Notes under the pieces: model-generated
Told to the model about the DNA's origin: nothing
Database searches by the model: none
The model's input: the letters and a program-made list of their open reading frames with translations, nothing else
NCBI GenBank assembly: GCA_903813345.2
Contig: CAIIXF020000001.1
Span: 5,766,001 to 5,830,000 of the forward strand
Origin: Owenia fusiformis
Taxonomy: Eukaryota > Annelida > Polychaeta > Sabellida > Oweniidae
DNA length: 64,000 nucleotides
Direction of reading: 5' to 3'
Shown: in pieces, positions 25,701 through 40,700 of the stretch
How positions within the stretch are numbered: position 1 is the stretch's first letter
Layout: every line of letters starts with the position of its first letter
Made by a program: the position numbers and the translations under genes

Positions 25701-28700
25701 ATCCATTTGTCATTTATATCTACATGTATGCTGACTATTTGGGAGAAAATCAAGTTAATCTCTATGTATGTACTGTATATCGTCTCAATATTGATTGTGC
25801 CCAACTTACTGTACAGAGCCAATTACTCACAACACAATGGTAACCATGTACGCAGAGTTAAGAATACCTTACACAAACATACAGACTCTCTGAATGAACA
25901 CCTGAGACCTTAACTAAATAAATCCTATAAATTGGTCTTTGTGACATTGAGTTATTGAAACGTCCATTGTATTTGCAGTCAATTGAGCAACAAAACATAT
26001 TATAAGAAAAATATTATTCTGAATTAAAGGGACAAAAACATGCTATTATCAGGTTATGTATGGACCAACAAAAAACTAAATAAAAAGTATGTTTACATAT
26101 TTTAAGATCCATAATTGTCTCTGATATGACACTTTATATATTTGAAGAAAGGTAAATCACAAAATACAAGTTACCATGGTAGCATGATGGTTTCTTAACA
26201 AATATATACCATATTATGAAGCATAATGATATAGCAAATCACTTTTTTTTACAGAAGTAACCATTCTGCAGCCAAGATGTGACACAAAACCCAAACGGGG
26301 GTTGAATTATCAAGTAATAGCCTAAAATGAATAATATTCATGGACAATTGCGGGTATTTTGATTTGAGCAATCCCAATTCTAATTTTATCTGAAGGCATT
26401 TTGAATTCAGCAGCCACCTTAAAGACTCATTTGTCAGTAGAGGCCCTATGTCAAGGTAACTGGTGTTTGAGTTATCACCCAGACAGATGAATGGAAAGAC
26501 AGCTTCTCTATAATTATGCCTAATAAACTTTCATGTGATAATGCATTATTATCAATTCTCTATCATCTGAAATCAATTTAATCCAATTGCACAATCCGAT
26601 AATTAGGATGCTAGTTGATAGGGTGCACTGATAATTTGGCAATTTCATGCTCCTAATATCAATACATTTATAACAGACTTATTCTGCTGCCATGCGGCAG
26701 TAAACAACCAACAGAGTTTCAATTGTGAAATCATTTAGGGTATGGGCTGGCACTTGTTTTGTGGTATTGCAGGGGACTTTCAGGGACCATGTTAGTTACA
26801 CCCAAAACCCCATTGCTCATCCCACTTTGGGTTTAATTACATAAATTATTTCAGGCTTTCAGTCTTACACTTTATATGAATGTTAAAATCACTGCATTTT
26901 CAACAACACAGTTTTTTCCATTTTTCAAAATGAATGATTTATCGATCATATTGTTTTTAACACAAATACTGTAGAATCAACACTAAAATGGCTTCCATTT
27001 TGGAAAGAGTGGCCATTTTGAAAACTGGCTTTTTGTGCAGAACCTGCCCTTCCAGGAGGCATATATATAAAAAATGAAAACAAAATTGAGGTATTGCTCA
27101 GACAGACGGATGGACAGATGTACGAAAGGAAAGGTGTTCTTTGTATCCGATCAAATTTTTTTTGATGGGAAATTAAATCGAATATTCCATTCTATTTATA
27201 TTAAATACATGCATTCACATTCTATACAATGGAACAATTGGTTATAGTTAAATACTTGAATTGAAGAATATCATTTCATCATTTGTAAAGAAAATTTGAA
27301 CTTATGTGGATGTTAAGGTTTCATTTATACAGTCAGAAACCTATGCTTGCAAATATTGCTGCAAAATTGGCATTGATTTAATTTCAATCTGAGAGAATTT
27401 CAAAGAATGATAATCAGAGAAATACCTTTTTTTTTTACCTTTTTCATGCAACATTGTAGATTTAAATGTAATCTTACCTCAGAGCAAGAATCACTTGCTC
27501 CATTGCAAGCACTTCAGGTCCAGGGGTCTGAACAATCACTTTGGGTTTAGGAGGGGGGACAGGTTTAGGAGCTGGCTTATTCTTCAGCTCCTGCATGGAC
27601 TTTCTCAACCCTGTTATCTCAGCTTGATACTCTTTGTTCTTCTTCATCACCTTGTTAAGGCGTTCCTCCATCGCACAGATTGTGACCGAATGCTGTTTTA
27701 TTTGCTCCTTATAACCCAACATCTCTGAGCTGTGAGATTTGCTCAGAGAATCAGAGTTTCCTTGGAGGTTGGATATTTCTTCTGCTTGCTCTGATATTGT
27801 CTTTTCTAATTGTTCCTTCATGTCAGCCTGAGAAATTAGTAAAAATGAAGAAATTACATGGTCAGTAAGCATCAAACTTCAATCATTACATATTATTGTA
27901 TCCTATGGGTTTCAGGCACGATGTTTAAAATACAATCAATCCCAGTTAAAAGCCCGTACATACACATAAACCATAAAGATGTACAAGACTGAGTAACAAC
28001 ATTGCACACTACTTACATAAAGTTTCTTGTGTTCCTCTAATTCTTCAATAGATTTGGCAGCTTCAGCTAATTGTTCTTTGTTCTCATCCTCCATCTCCAC
28101 CATGACTTTGCGCAGCTCATCAAGGTTACCCTGAAGTTCTTCATATTTGATCTTCTCTTGTTGGAGAGCATTTTCTCTCTTTTCCTGCTCTACCAGGCGA
28201 ATCTCATCTATTGCTTTGTTCATCTTTTCCTCACCTGAAACAGAAAGAATACATGTACTGTAAAACGGGTATTGTTAGCGAGGGGTAATTGTTAGCGATT
28301 GTAAGCGATCGCTATAGTTTCGCTAAAAATTCAATTCGCTAAAATAAACCGGGCGCTAAAATTTGCAAATTCCCGGGAAACTACATGAATACTAGTATTT
28401 AAGGAGCTTTTCGTTCAGTGCTCGACTTCCAGTTTGTAATTTGAGATTAGTTTGGACTGAAAAATCAACGATTTTAAATGCTACCGTGATTTTGTGATTA
28501 GTCAGATGAGATTACAGTAGTTTGGACCAATACCATGTGCGTTAGAAGTCTTACATTTTGATAATTCCTCTGTCATGTCTGTTATTCATTCTTCTGCCAT
28601 AAATGATAAAATTTCTAATGCATTTCGCTAATTTGATTTTTTAAAGATTAATCTTCATTTCGCTACAATTTCCCGCGCTAAAACCCCCTAAAATGGAAAA

Positions 28701-31700
28701 ATCGCTAAAATTTCCCGGTGTCAAAATTACCCGTTTTACAGTATTTAATGATAACATACATGCTCATGATGTGGGTAGAGACATAACTGCAAAAGCAAAA
28801 CTGTACTTGCAGGGCTGTACAGAGTGATACAGCAAGAGTAGTGCCAAATGCAGGGAATGGGGGGGGGGGGTTATGGTTACCAATTGTCATGTAGCATAAG
28901 TCAAGTAAGTAGGTATGGGGTTTTCCTTTTCAGATATGATGTGATGTGTTTGGCAATATTTCTTTGTAAATAACCATGCTCTTTGCAATTATGGGTTGAC
29001 AACTTGGTATACAAACTGTACCTTCAAGTTTTGCTTTCTCCACAGCATCTGTCAACTTATTCTCCATATCCTTTTGTACATTCTCCAGCCTCAATTTCAT
29101 CTCTTCCTTATGTTGGCTTTCTAAATGTTTCATATGATTGTTCAGACTGTCCTTTTCCTTTAGAGAGCTCTCCCATTTGGAAAATAGTGCTAGAATATGT
29201 TTCCCAGGTTCTGAAATATGAATAATACATGATTAGCTGAGATAAAAAGCTGAATGCATGCAACTTCAGTGTTTTAATTATGATACTCCTATAAGTACAA
29301 GGTGCTATATGTGTAAGATAACTAAGTTTGATATCACTGAAGAATTCCCTACAGGATACAGGGAAGGGTCAATTTGTAGCAGTATATCTCCAGTTCTGTA
29401 ACCTCTAATTATCATAATAGTCAGAGAATCAATTAGATTCAAGATTTTTCTTTGTGTAATTTTATTCATTGAATGGATACTTTCAGTTCAGTTCAAAGTA
29501 TGCCTGTTGCTATATTGATGAAATAAACATTAATCAGACCTTCCAATAAAAAACAACATAGGATGTCCTCATCAAGAGGCAATGCTTCTTTCAGATCAAT
29601 GGCAAAGATATAACAGAGACATTCTATTGATATATCTAGTAACCTCTATTGGTAGAAAATGTATTGAGATAATTAAAAATGCACCATAATACAAATGTAT
29701 ATATAAAAACATACACTACTCATGTTTTTGTGAATTTTGCAAATGCCTCAATTCATGCTACAATACAACTTTAAATTTGAGCCACCTGAATTTGCAAGTT
29801 TACAGTCATGCAAATATACATGAATTCAGGTTGTCCGCAAAATCGTGTTTTACAGTACGGAGGTAACCTGTACATATGTATAAATTTTGAAATGCTTACC
29901 ATCATCAGATATTTTTGTATTTACACCACACTCCTGTAGAGCGTCTTCAATCTTCTTCTGCCATTCAATTTCACCTTCTAAAATTTTCAACAGACTTTCT
30001 TTAATCCACTGTAAGGACTCATCAATCCTCACACTGTTCAGTAAACTCACTTCTGACTTCAATTTACCAGCTAATCGACCTTTTTGGCCTAGTCTTGTAT
30101 TTATACTAGTGAGATGTTGTTTTAATTTTTTGATGCCTTCATTAACTTCCTTCTTAGATGATTTTTCTAGTTTTAATGTTTCTTTGAGGTCCATGATCTG
30201 ACGACTGAATTCTGTCCGTTCATCTATAGTTTTCTTGAGTTGATCCAGGAGATCACTGTCACTTATTTCATCATCAGGGGCTCTAATTCCAGGGGTTGAA
30301 TAGGTTACTTGTATCACACGATTTCTAAATCTTTCAGACTGAAATGAAATTATATAATGATGAGGATAATCTACATGTATTAGCTTTAAAACTAAATTCA
30401 TGACTGAAAGCTGGCTACGCCCCTGTAGAATTCAGGAAATAGAATTATAGATAAAAAATAAAATTTGGTGAGTGAACCAAATGGAAAGGTCCAAGTAAAA
30501 TCATGCCATGGTAAAATGTAATGTTAATCCAATGACTAAAATGAACACTTGTTTTCATCAAATTCTGTCAACTTTTCCAGATTCATTATTAATGATGTCA
30601 TGAGATGATGTCATCGCCAAACACTATAGACTGGCAATGCATTGCATAAGTTAGCTATATTGCCCCCTGACCAGTTAGAATCTTAGGAATTCAGCTGAAG
30701 TTCTAACAATCTGTTTTCATATTTCCATTTTTGTAATAATCTTCACATTTAATCATTTACAATTTTAAACTGCTTTGATAAAACATATATTTCATTGCAA
30801 GCCAAACCCTGATCTGTATTCCAAACCCAGAGCCCTATAATAACCAATAAATTGATATAGAAGCTTGATATGCAAAGATGCTAATTGTTCTCTTTTCATT
30901 TGTACAACATTCTCCAAATATAAGTCTCACAATCTACTGTGCCAGACTTGAAAATTATGGAGTTAATGGTTTTTGGCATGCCTATGGTCCTGGTAAAGCT
31001 TCTGCTGTATATGAAGATACAATGATGTATATACATAAAGAAGGTGTTAAATTATACTACTGAATGAGTGTCTACATGTTATAAACTACAGGGTAGGTCA
31101 TGAGATGGGTCAGGGTTTGTCGTGCAAGAGGAGTTATGTTATTATCTCAGCTCCACATACCATAACTCCTATATACACTATCTACAGATCAGGGCAGCTA
31201 CATCACTATCTCTTTGAGCCCAACTTCTCTTTCAAAGTCTCGACCAAGTTGATGTCAGATATTTCTACCCTGGGTGATTTCGCACCAGGTGTAGAGTATA
31301 TTGATTGAAAAATCAAGTTTCGGAACCATTTGAACTGAAAATGTCAGACATGCAAATTGAAAAAAAGGTCATGCTACATACACATGCATGCAATTAACTC
31401 TTTCACTGCTAGCTAGAACTGATTCTCGGAATGTGTGCTGATAAAATTGTGCACCTTTTAAATAAATGTAACTGTAATTTGCATAAGGTTAAAATACAAA
31501 TTGAAATTGAGATCCTGGTGATAATAGACACTATACTACTGGATGTGTCTAAAATGGTTGAGCAAGAGAATGAGAGATAACAAAGATGAGAATTCTAGCA
31601 GTAGAAGAGTAATCACAACAGTGAAAATGCCATGCACCAAATAAAAAGTGAATTGTTAAATGTTAAGGAGCCTAAGAGTATCAAAATACACCAATATATT

Positions 31701-34700
31701 TTTTTTAACAAAAGTTTTTATCAGATAAGAATTTCAGTTTTAATGAAATTTAATGAAAATGAGAAATATGGCATGGCAACTTAACAGAGTAGCAAGTCCT
31801 ACCGAACAAACATATTTCATCAAATTGGTCATTTTGAACTTTTCGGGATAAAAAAATAACAAAGCAGAATTGTCTTCTGTAAGCAAAGATACGCTTGATG
31901 TATATAACTCAAATTGGGCATGTTATATTCAAATGATAGCCTTAGAGAAGAACTGATATGGCATATCAATTTGAGCAGCCATTTTCAACACAGAATAGCA
32001 TATTATCATAAAGTGGGCTTCCTTTAAGTTTGGATACTAATTTGGAAATTCCCTTTTAATCAGAAGTATCATTACTTTAAAATATGACTTCCATGTAAGT
32101 TGATAATGAGTCATATAATTTAGGCAAAAGTTTCATTCTTATGGGAGGTCGTTTCTTATACTGAATTTTTAAACAAAAATAGTGGCCACTTTAATTGATT
32201 TGCAATACTGAGGATTCTTTCTTGAGCAAAGGATGCTCACAATCTATCCCATGTAATATGAACTAGATCAGACAACTGGAATGAATTTAGTGGGCATATT
32301 GATAATTCCTTCTCAAGAAGAGGTCCTACTCCCACAAGGCGATAAAATTTAAACCATGCAAATCGGACAACCACCCAGACACACAAGGAACAGACATGTT
32401 GACACATGGATGGATGGACAGCTACTCTACAGGGTGTCAAAAAACAACGGCACCCCCCTCTACAGCAAAAATTTCTGAATGTTCAATATCGTGTCATACC
32501 TCATTTGAAAGATAATTTAATTCTGGAGTTACTCCTCAAATTTCATTTAATAAAACTTTATATTAAAAAAGCTACATTGTTTTTAAGTTTGCTACTTCGG
32601 TACTTTGTTTGCTGCTCTGTACTGGTTAAAGGTGAAATCTTTAGAAAGTGGAATATGAAAGAATTAGCCCAGATTTCAACTGCACTGGACATATGGGTTC
32701 AGTTCTGAAAAACAGGGTATAGGAACTGATGGACAAAGAGCCTTTTGAAAAAAGATACAGTAAGGATGAAGAATGTGAGGAATGTGCTTAGAGGATTATG
32801 CAATGCTACACCTTTATCTGAATTTTAATTGAAATCATATCCGTCCAGATAAGCTGCTGTTTGAGCAGCAACTGGTGGTCATACCAACTACTATGAATCA
32901 GCTGTAAATCTGTATAATTATATGATATAAAGCTGAAATTTCTCAGGTAACTCCAGAATTAAATTGTCTTTAAAATGAGATATGACACACCATGTAACAT
33001 TGAGTACTTTTTGCTGTAGAGGGGGGTGCCGTTGTTTTTTGACACCCTGTATATCCCTATATGAACTTTGTTCAGTAGGATAATTAAAAATAATGTAATA
33101 TAATATGTCTAATGTGCCTTGTGTTACTACAAGTACTGTGTGCAAATACAAGAAGTGCAAAAACATCTAAACACAAATGACTGTTTACAGAGGAATATCG
33201 AAATTATAAACCAAGGCCATAGAAAATGTCATATTTTCATAATACTGTGTTAAATATAATATCACACAATAAGTATCATGAAAAATGAAATCTTCAACAT
33301 ACATCATTTGACCCAAGAGAAAGCCCACGTTTGACCACAATGCAACATTTAAAGCACAATTCAACAATGGAGGTTACTCTTACCCTAGTTGAGTTACCAA
33401 CAACTTGGTTGACATATCTATCAACCTCAAGTCCTTGCAACTTTTATAACAAACAGAAAATAATTTGATGTTTGATAGTCATTATTTATCTCATAAGTGG
33501 AACTCCATATTATGCAAACTAAACTTCTATCAGACTCAGTTACTGTAGTTATTTGTGTTCAATACCACATGATGACCAGAGATGTACAGTAGTATTGTTA
33601 TAATTCACATATAAGGTGAAGAAAGGTAAAGCTACACTTCAATCCACACAGGGACCATGCAGCACAAATGTCGCAACATATTCAAGTTGGTCTCTACTTG
33701 GCGACTTAACAGCAAGTATATTACCTTCTTAGATGCTTGTTCAAGGTCCACTCTGACTACTCTCTCTGCTCGCTGCATGTCTAAGTATTTGGATTTGGTT
33801 TGATCCAGTTCCAGTGATACCTTTTTGATGATCTACAATTGAATATGAAACAAACTGTTACCACTTAGTGCCATGTAACAAACAACGATATGCAAAATGT
33901 ATTTGTAAAAATAGGGTCTCTCAAAATCCCTTCCGGTAGTTTTCAACTGAATGCATTATATTCTGTTCTGTTTAGCCATATACAGTAGTATGTATTTTTG
34001 CACATGTATTTATTAAAACACCAACATACCTCCTTATCATCATACATCTGAATCTTGAGTTTCTCCATCTCCTTAGTCATGCCACCTATCAGCTCTTTCT
34101 GCTCTTGGACCTTGTTCTCTGTTAGTTTGAATCTCTGTTCATAGAAAAACACAATTGGATAATACAATCAATTATTGTAACAACTGAAGCTTATTGGGCC
34201 AAAAATGATATCCCCATTGCACGGAGTAGGTAATATGAGTTAAAAACAAAACACTAATTTCAGACTTACATTTCTTAGACTGATGAGTTCTTTCTCTCTT
34301 GCATCCTTCTCCTCATCCACTTGTTTATTCTCCTTCAGCCTTGCAAACTTTGTGGACCAGGCAGAAATCTGAATGTCTTTTTCACGTAAACTTTTCTTCA
34401 GCATATCCATGTCTTTTGTAAGTCGGTTAATGGTCAAATCCTGAAATCAGAGGTAGCTAATTAGAAACAGCACTTGTGATGCAAATCATTTTATATTTAT
34501 CTCTAAGACAAGGTTATAACTCACTATAAGAAAGATTCCATGTTTTAAATGAACATCACTTTCAAGTTTCAAGTTTGAAAGCCTCTTGCATCGATGACCA
34601 TATCAGGAGCAGATACATGTATCTTGGCACTTTGCCTTGGGTACAATGGCATCAGATGTTTCCTTGTACTAACCTTCCCGGATTGGTGGGTAAGGGATAT

Positions 34701-37700
34701 AAGGCATGGATTTAAAAAGTAACTTCAAAATAACACTCAGTATTAATTATATAATGACCTCTGAAATATTTGAAATTGTGTATAACTCCTAAAGTGAGTC
34801 AGAGAAATGCTTGGCAAGACAAGTAATCTCTAAAAATGAACATATAAGAAAGCAGAAACTTGCATACTGTACCTTATTGGACATATCCCGCTGCATCGTA
34901 GTAACAAGGCCAGAAGTTATATTCTTATCCTTTGTTACCATATCAAGCTGACTTTTCAAATGGCTAGCTTCAACAATAGACGTGTTTATTTGCTCATTAC
35001 TGCCCTTTTCTTTCTTATTATTTTTGATACAACGAAGCTGAAAAACAAAGACAAATTTAGACAGCAGGAGTTAATTTGAAAATCCATTCTTCAATAATTT
35101 CAGTAAAGGCTTTGATATAAGAGTATAAGGACTTTATAATGATTGTAAGCAATGTTTCCTGTTTTCACATAAACCGCATGTTGTTTTAGGCACTTTTCAA
35201 CTTTTCCATGTTAAAATTATGATTTCCATTAATTTTGCCTGTTGTTTACATTTATTTAGCCTGTTGTGAGAAATTCTAGTGAAACCCCTGCTATACTGTA
35301 CCTCATCTTGCAAAGTGCTGACTTCAAGCCTCTTAGAAAGCACCTCATTCTCAAGTTGCAATAATTTTTGGGTGACATCCTGGTCTGAGGCATACCCCGT
35401 CTTAGTTTGTGATTGACGCAGTTTATTTTGGAGATCAGCAATTTCTTCACGGAACTGTGCAATTATTTGATCTTTACGGTTAGATTCTCCTTCAAATAAT
35501 CGAAGTCTGTTGACCTCATCACCCAATGACAAAATTTTCTGTTCCTGCAAATGTTAAACAGTCCAATTTGAATTTATATTGGAAAGACATTATAGACTGC
35601 TCTGAAAGAATCACCATGCATTAATGAATGGAACAACACAATGAACATAAATATTAGTCTTATTAATTTTGTACTTTAATAATTCTGTATAACTTTTAGA
35701 GACAGTTCTCACTCAAAAACATGTCAATATTTTCTCAGGCATCTGGAAATGGCAACATCAATTTGATCATTGCCTTGATGTGTAGCACTTATATAAAATC
35801 AAACATTATTTCATCGATGGTAAAATGCAAGTACATCATTGAATTGACATACCTTCTCCTGCAGCAAAAGTATTTCATTGGTTGGAGAGTTCCCCTGACT
35901 TCTTGCACCCCCTGGCCTGCCAATCCACCCTCCCCCAGATATGCTCCTATGCTGCACTGGGGGGCTCCCATGGGGACTTCCAGTCTTCTCCAAATTTGAT
36001 TTACGACTCCCAGCACTAATTGGCCTTGCCCTGATTGCTGTAGGTGGGCGTGGCAAGGGGACTGTTTGTGTTCCCCATGGGGAGGAATCGACTGTGTTCT
36101 GGGTAGAGCTGAGATGTGGGAGAGGGGAGCGTTGAGTAAATGAAGAAGTTTGATCTTCTATGACAGTCAATGGTTGAGTATATGTGATTTGCTGTACAGG
36201 ACGGTATGATAGCTAGAAGTATAAAAACAAACATTTAATATCTAAATATGTAGCCGTGTTACGTTATTTTCTCTTTGAACATGTTGTTCTTAATTTAAGG
36301 TTACATATATAATCTTATTCAGTTATTAGGAAGAATTATGCTTGCTGTTGTGAACAGAATAATATACAGTAAAACCTGTATATTTGAACACCTGGCTAAT
36401 CCAAACACCTCCAAATCTGAACACTTTTTCAGTCCCATATTTTCCTCCCATTGACTCCAATGTTAAAAAGAACTTGAAATGTGAAAACTTCCCAATTTGA
36501 ACAGTGAACAGTCATATTTGAAAAATTAACCTGTTTGATCTGAATAATTTTCATAAAATATCACATGTTACATACAAAATTGCTCAAATACAGTATTTGA
36601 AATTAAAGCTGATTTGTCATGATATAAAAACATTTAGAAAATAACTTAAATGGTCTCAATCATACTGGGACTTTTCAGCATGACTAGTCAAATTACCTGA
36701 ATGCCATAAAGCTATGAGGTCAAAGGAACTATAAATATTTATTGAGAATGTGTTCACTTTTTTTTAGCCGTCACAATAGTGTTCGGATTAGACAGGTTTT
36801 ACTGTATGTTACTACATTATATACTCCATCACCTACTACTGATAAGCATGTAGTCTAACATCAAACCCTACATGCAACCCTCCATTTTCTCTCAAATACA
36901 GACTGAGAAATATCTTGAATGTTGTTGGGAATTGAGATACATGGAATTAACTGAATATGTATTATTCTTGCTTTTATGTAAAGGGAAGTAGAAAACCTAA
37001 AACATATACTAACATGGCTCAACAATCTCAATGTAGGCATAACAGGCAAATTGATGTTTACTCAGATGTTCAAATATTTCTATTCTAATAACAATGGTTG
37101 TTAATTTATTCTTTATTCCATTCATGTGATCCAGGAGCAAAAATAACATTTAGACTTCATGTTTCTGTAAATTTCCCAGATATATAAATATTAGAAAGAG
37201 TTGAGTTCATTTAAAAGAAACATTGAAACAAATTTATTCTCAAATAAAACATTGTTCCACTTGATTATTGTAACGGAATAATTCTATATTGATTTCTGAC
37301 TCCACTCATCCACAAACATAGCACAACATTATCTAATCCATCTGTTACTATGACAACACATTATTGTGATAATGGAGCCATAATCCTTGTGAACTTTTAC
37401 TCCTAACATCATTTGACTCCATATATGTATGTATGTATAATTTATTTGCATCTTTTATAAAAAGACAGTTACATTGCATACAGTATATAATTAGGAATAA
37501 AGGTATAAAAATACATATATTATTTAGTACCATTTACAAGAATGATATTATCATACCACACTACATGTGATTAGCCTGGTAAATGCCATTGTATGAGATC
37601 AATGAATTGCGCTTAGTATACATTTGAGTTACTATTCCTGAGATAAAAACTAGCGTATCAATGTCATCTATTGACACTTGAATCCCGAGAGACATTCTCA

Positions 37701-40700
37701 TTTTCTGGTCATTTGACATTAAATGCCTTTCATTGAAAAATATTGCCAAGGGTCTTCTAACATCAGCAAGTGCTTCACAATGCAACATGAAGTGCTCAAT
37801 TGTGTCATAACAAGAATTGCAACAAGGACACATCGATTCGGAGAATCTGAAACAACCGGTTTGCAAATGTAACATGAGCTGGCATGATTTTTTCATCATT
37901 GGAAATTCTTGACAAATTTTCCACCAAATAGTAGGGCATAAAGTAGGTGTGGTCGTTAAAGATTCACAATACCATTTCAAAGAACTATATAATGAGCACA
38001 TGATTCTTAAACTCTGTAAATCAGAGTTACCGACGATCATTTTTACCTTTTTGCTCCAATTGAATTTCGACCCATATTGCGCTGTACCTAACATTTTTAC
38101 AACACTACCTCTCATATTGTACCTTACAACTGTGTTCCACATACTAACTAGAGGTGACATAGAGTGCCCAACACCATTCATTATTTGAACGAGTCTGTGG
38201 ATTGCAACGCATTTATAAATATTACTCATAGGTAAGCTCAAGATTCCCCAGAAGAACATTAACCTATATATATCTATTTTCCTGGATATCTTACTCAAAC
38301 CTAATGGAGCTGTAGCTATTGGGTTGGCAGACCCCTTCGGTAGGTTTTGAACTCGTCTACCAATCTCTCTGTGTACTATTTCAAGACGTTCTACTTCCTG
38401 TGGGGTGTACTGTATAACGGCGCAACCATACAGCATTGTGTTAAGGGAATACGTAGTATATAGTCTACTGGCAGTGAGGGGACTAAGACCCCCTGTCAGA
38501 GAACCGAGGCCTAACAGTGAAAAGAATTTCCGTTTCCCCCTGCTTATGACATCTGTAATATAGTCGGTACGTTGGCTGAGTGGGATTCCAACATGAATCG
38601 CGCCAGTTTTCAACGTGATTGTATCATGGCCAAGCTTAACTGGTTCGTTTATTGGAAGCTTATTTCCGAAAGCTAACATCACACATTTCCCTGGGTGGAA
38701 TTCTATTCTCCACATCTGACTATATTGCCATACGGCATCCAGAAGATAGTTCATGTTTTGGACACTGGGTGCCATCAGTGTCAAGTCATCTGCGTAGGCT
38801 GCAGCAGAGACATCTATATGTCCTATTGTAAGGCCCTTTTTTAACCCCGTGACATCATTAAGAAGTTCTGCTAGGTAATACTGGTAGACCAACATCGACA
38901 AAATTCCTCCTTGATGGACCCCCTGCTGTACGCTGAAGCAATCTGATTGCTCACCAGCACTTAAAACCGCGCATTTGTACGTTTTAAACGACTGGTACAT
39001 TATTCGCCAGAATTTGCCATTAATACCACAGTGATATAACTTGTATAGGAACCCATCGATCCACATGGTATTGAAGGCTTTACGGATGTCTAATAGACAA
39101 CACAGGACAGTCCTCCCTTTGTCAATATTGTGAGCGATTGTCTCTTGTACCAGAAAAGAGCTGTGTAGCGATGAGCACTTCTCTATTGAAGCCCCCTGCA
39201 ATTGCGGTATATGTTTCAGCAGGGCGTCTTTGCTACGCATTAACACCACGTTATCGAACAATTTCCTCAGAATTGTCATAAGGGTAATATCCCTATAGTT
39301 ATCTCTTTCTATGGGACTCTTATTCCCTCCCTTAAAAAGAGGCACTAGGAGTCCCATGCAAAAATTACTTGGAATATACTCGTGTTTACAAATCATTACA
39401 AAAAGTTTAGTTACAACCTTAATTAGATTCTGACCACCGTATTTTACGTGCTCTGCAGAAATATCATCCCAACCACATGCCCTGTTACTATTTAAACACA
39501 TAATGGCTTCCTGCACCTCTTGGGGACTTATTACTCGATCAAGAATAGTATTGACATTTCCCAGTGATTTAGCACATAGTGTTGGTATCTGTGACTCTAC
39601 GTGTTTTCGAAATGCTTCATTAAAGTGCGGGCTTTCCTTAGGAGATGCTAGATTTTGAAAGTGAGTTTTCCAGGCATTTCTTACATCGCTAGGATTTGAG
39701 AGAAGATCGTCATTATCGTCTCGAATAGTTTGGACTTTATCACATTTAGACCCCCTACTCTTTGTCACCAAATACCAGTATAAACGCTGGTCAAGGAATT
39801 AGAATAAGGAATATAGAAGTAAAGGTCTCTCATAATCAATACAATCATTGTACTGAATAGGTTATTTTCTTTGATACAATAAATCATCTGTGGTAAAAAA
39901 ATTAAATCATGAGATTTTCTTTGCATTTTTATGAAAAATAGTATGATCCCATCAACGACTTTTGCAAGCCCATCCAATAATACAAATCCCAAGGAAACTC
40001 ATTACCAATGGCACAAACTTATTGCTGTTTACATTTTTTTAACTTCAAATTTTAATTACTTGCTTTTTATAATTAATGCTACCTTCACGTTTAATTTAAA
40101 AAAAACAATGAAATTGTAATACAAATATAATCCATGTAGTACAAACAAAAAATGGTATAAAACTACTGTGATTTTATGGAGTAACAAATCTAGAAAGCTT
40201 GAAAGGTGAAAAATCTACTGTGAATTTACTGTAACTAGGTGAGCATGCATTATTTCAACCTTTGATAACAAACTAATTTCCATGCTTCATGCATACATGC
40301 AGCTTTGGGGCATCTATTACCAATGCAAATATCCCTTATACGAACCATATTTACATACATCACACACCTGATATTTCACATCCTCCGATCACAGGGCTTC
40401 AAAATCCAGAATATATTCTTTTTTTACCCCCTGCGATAAGCAGTTAGCATTTCCCCGATTAAGAACTCGCAATCTGATTGGCTGTCGCAACACTGCGACA
40501 GAAATCATGTATAAATCACTGCGCACAATTAGATCACGTGATTCAGTTTAATCGGGCGCTTCCAAATTGGTTATAGCAGGGGGAAGAAGGAGGTACGGAT
40601 TCTAGATACCTGCTTAGGAGGATGGATATTTCACTGACAGATTTATAATCAATAAATTCTGTATAACTTCTTCAGTATTTTTGCATTTAATTGCTATTAG

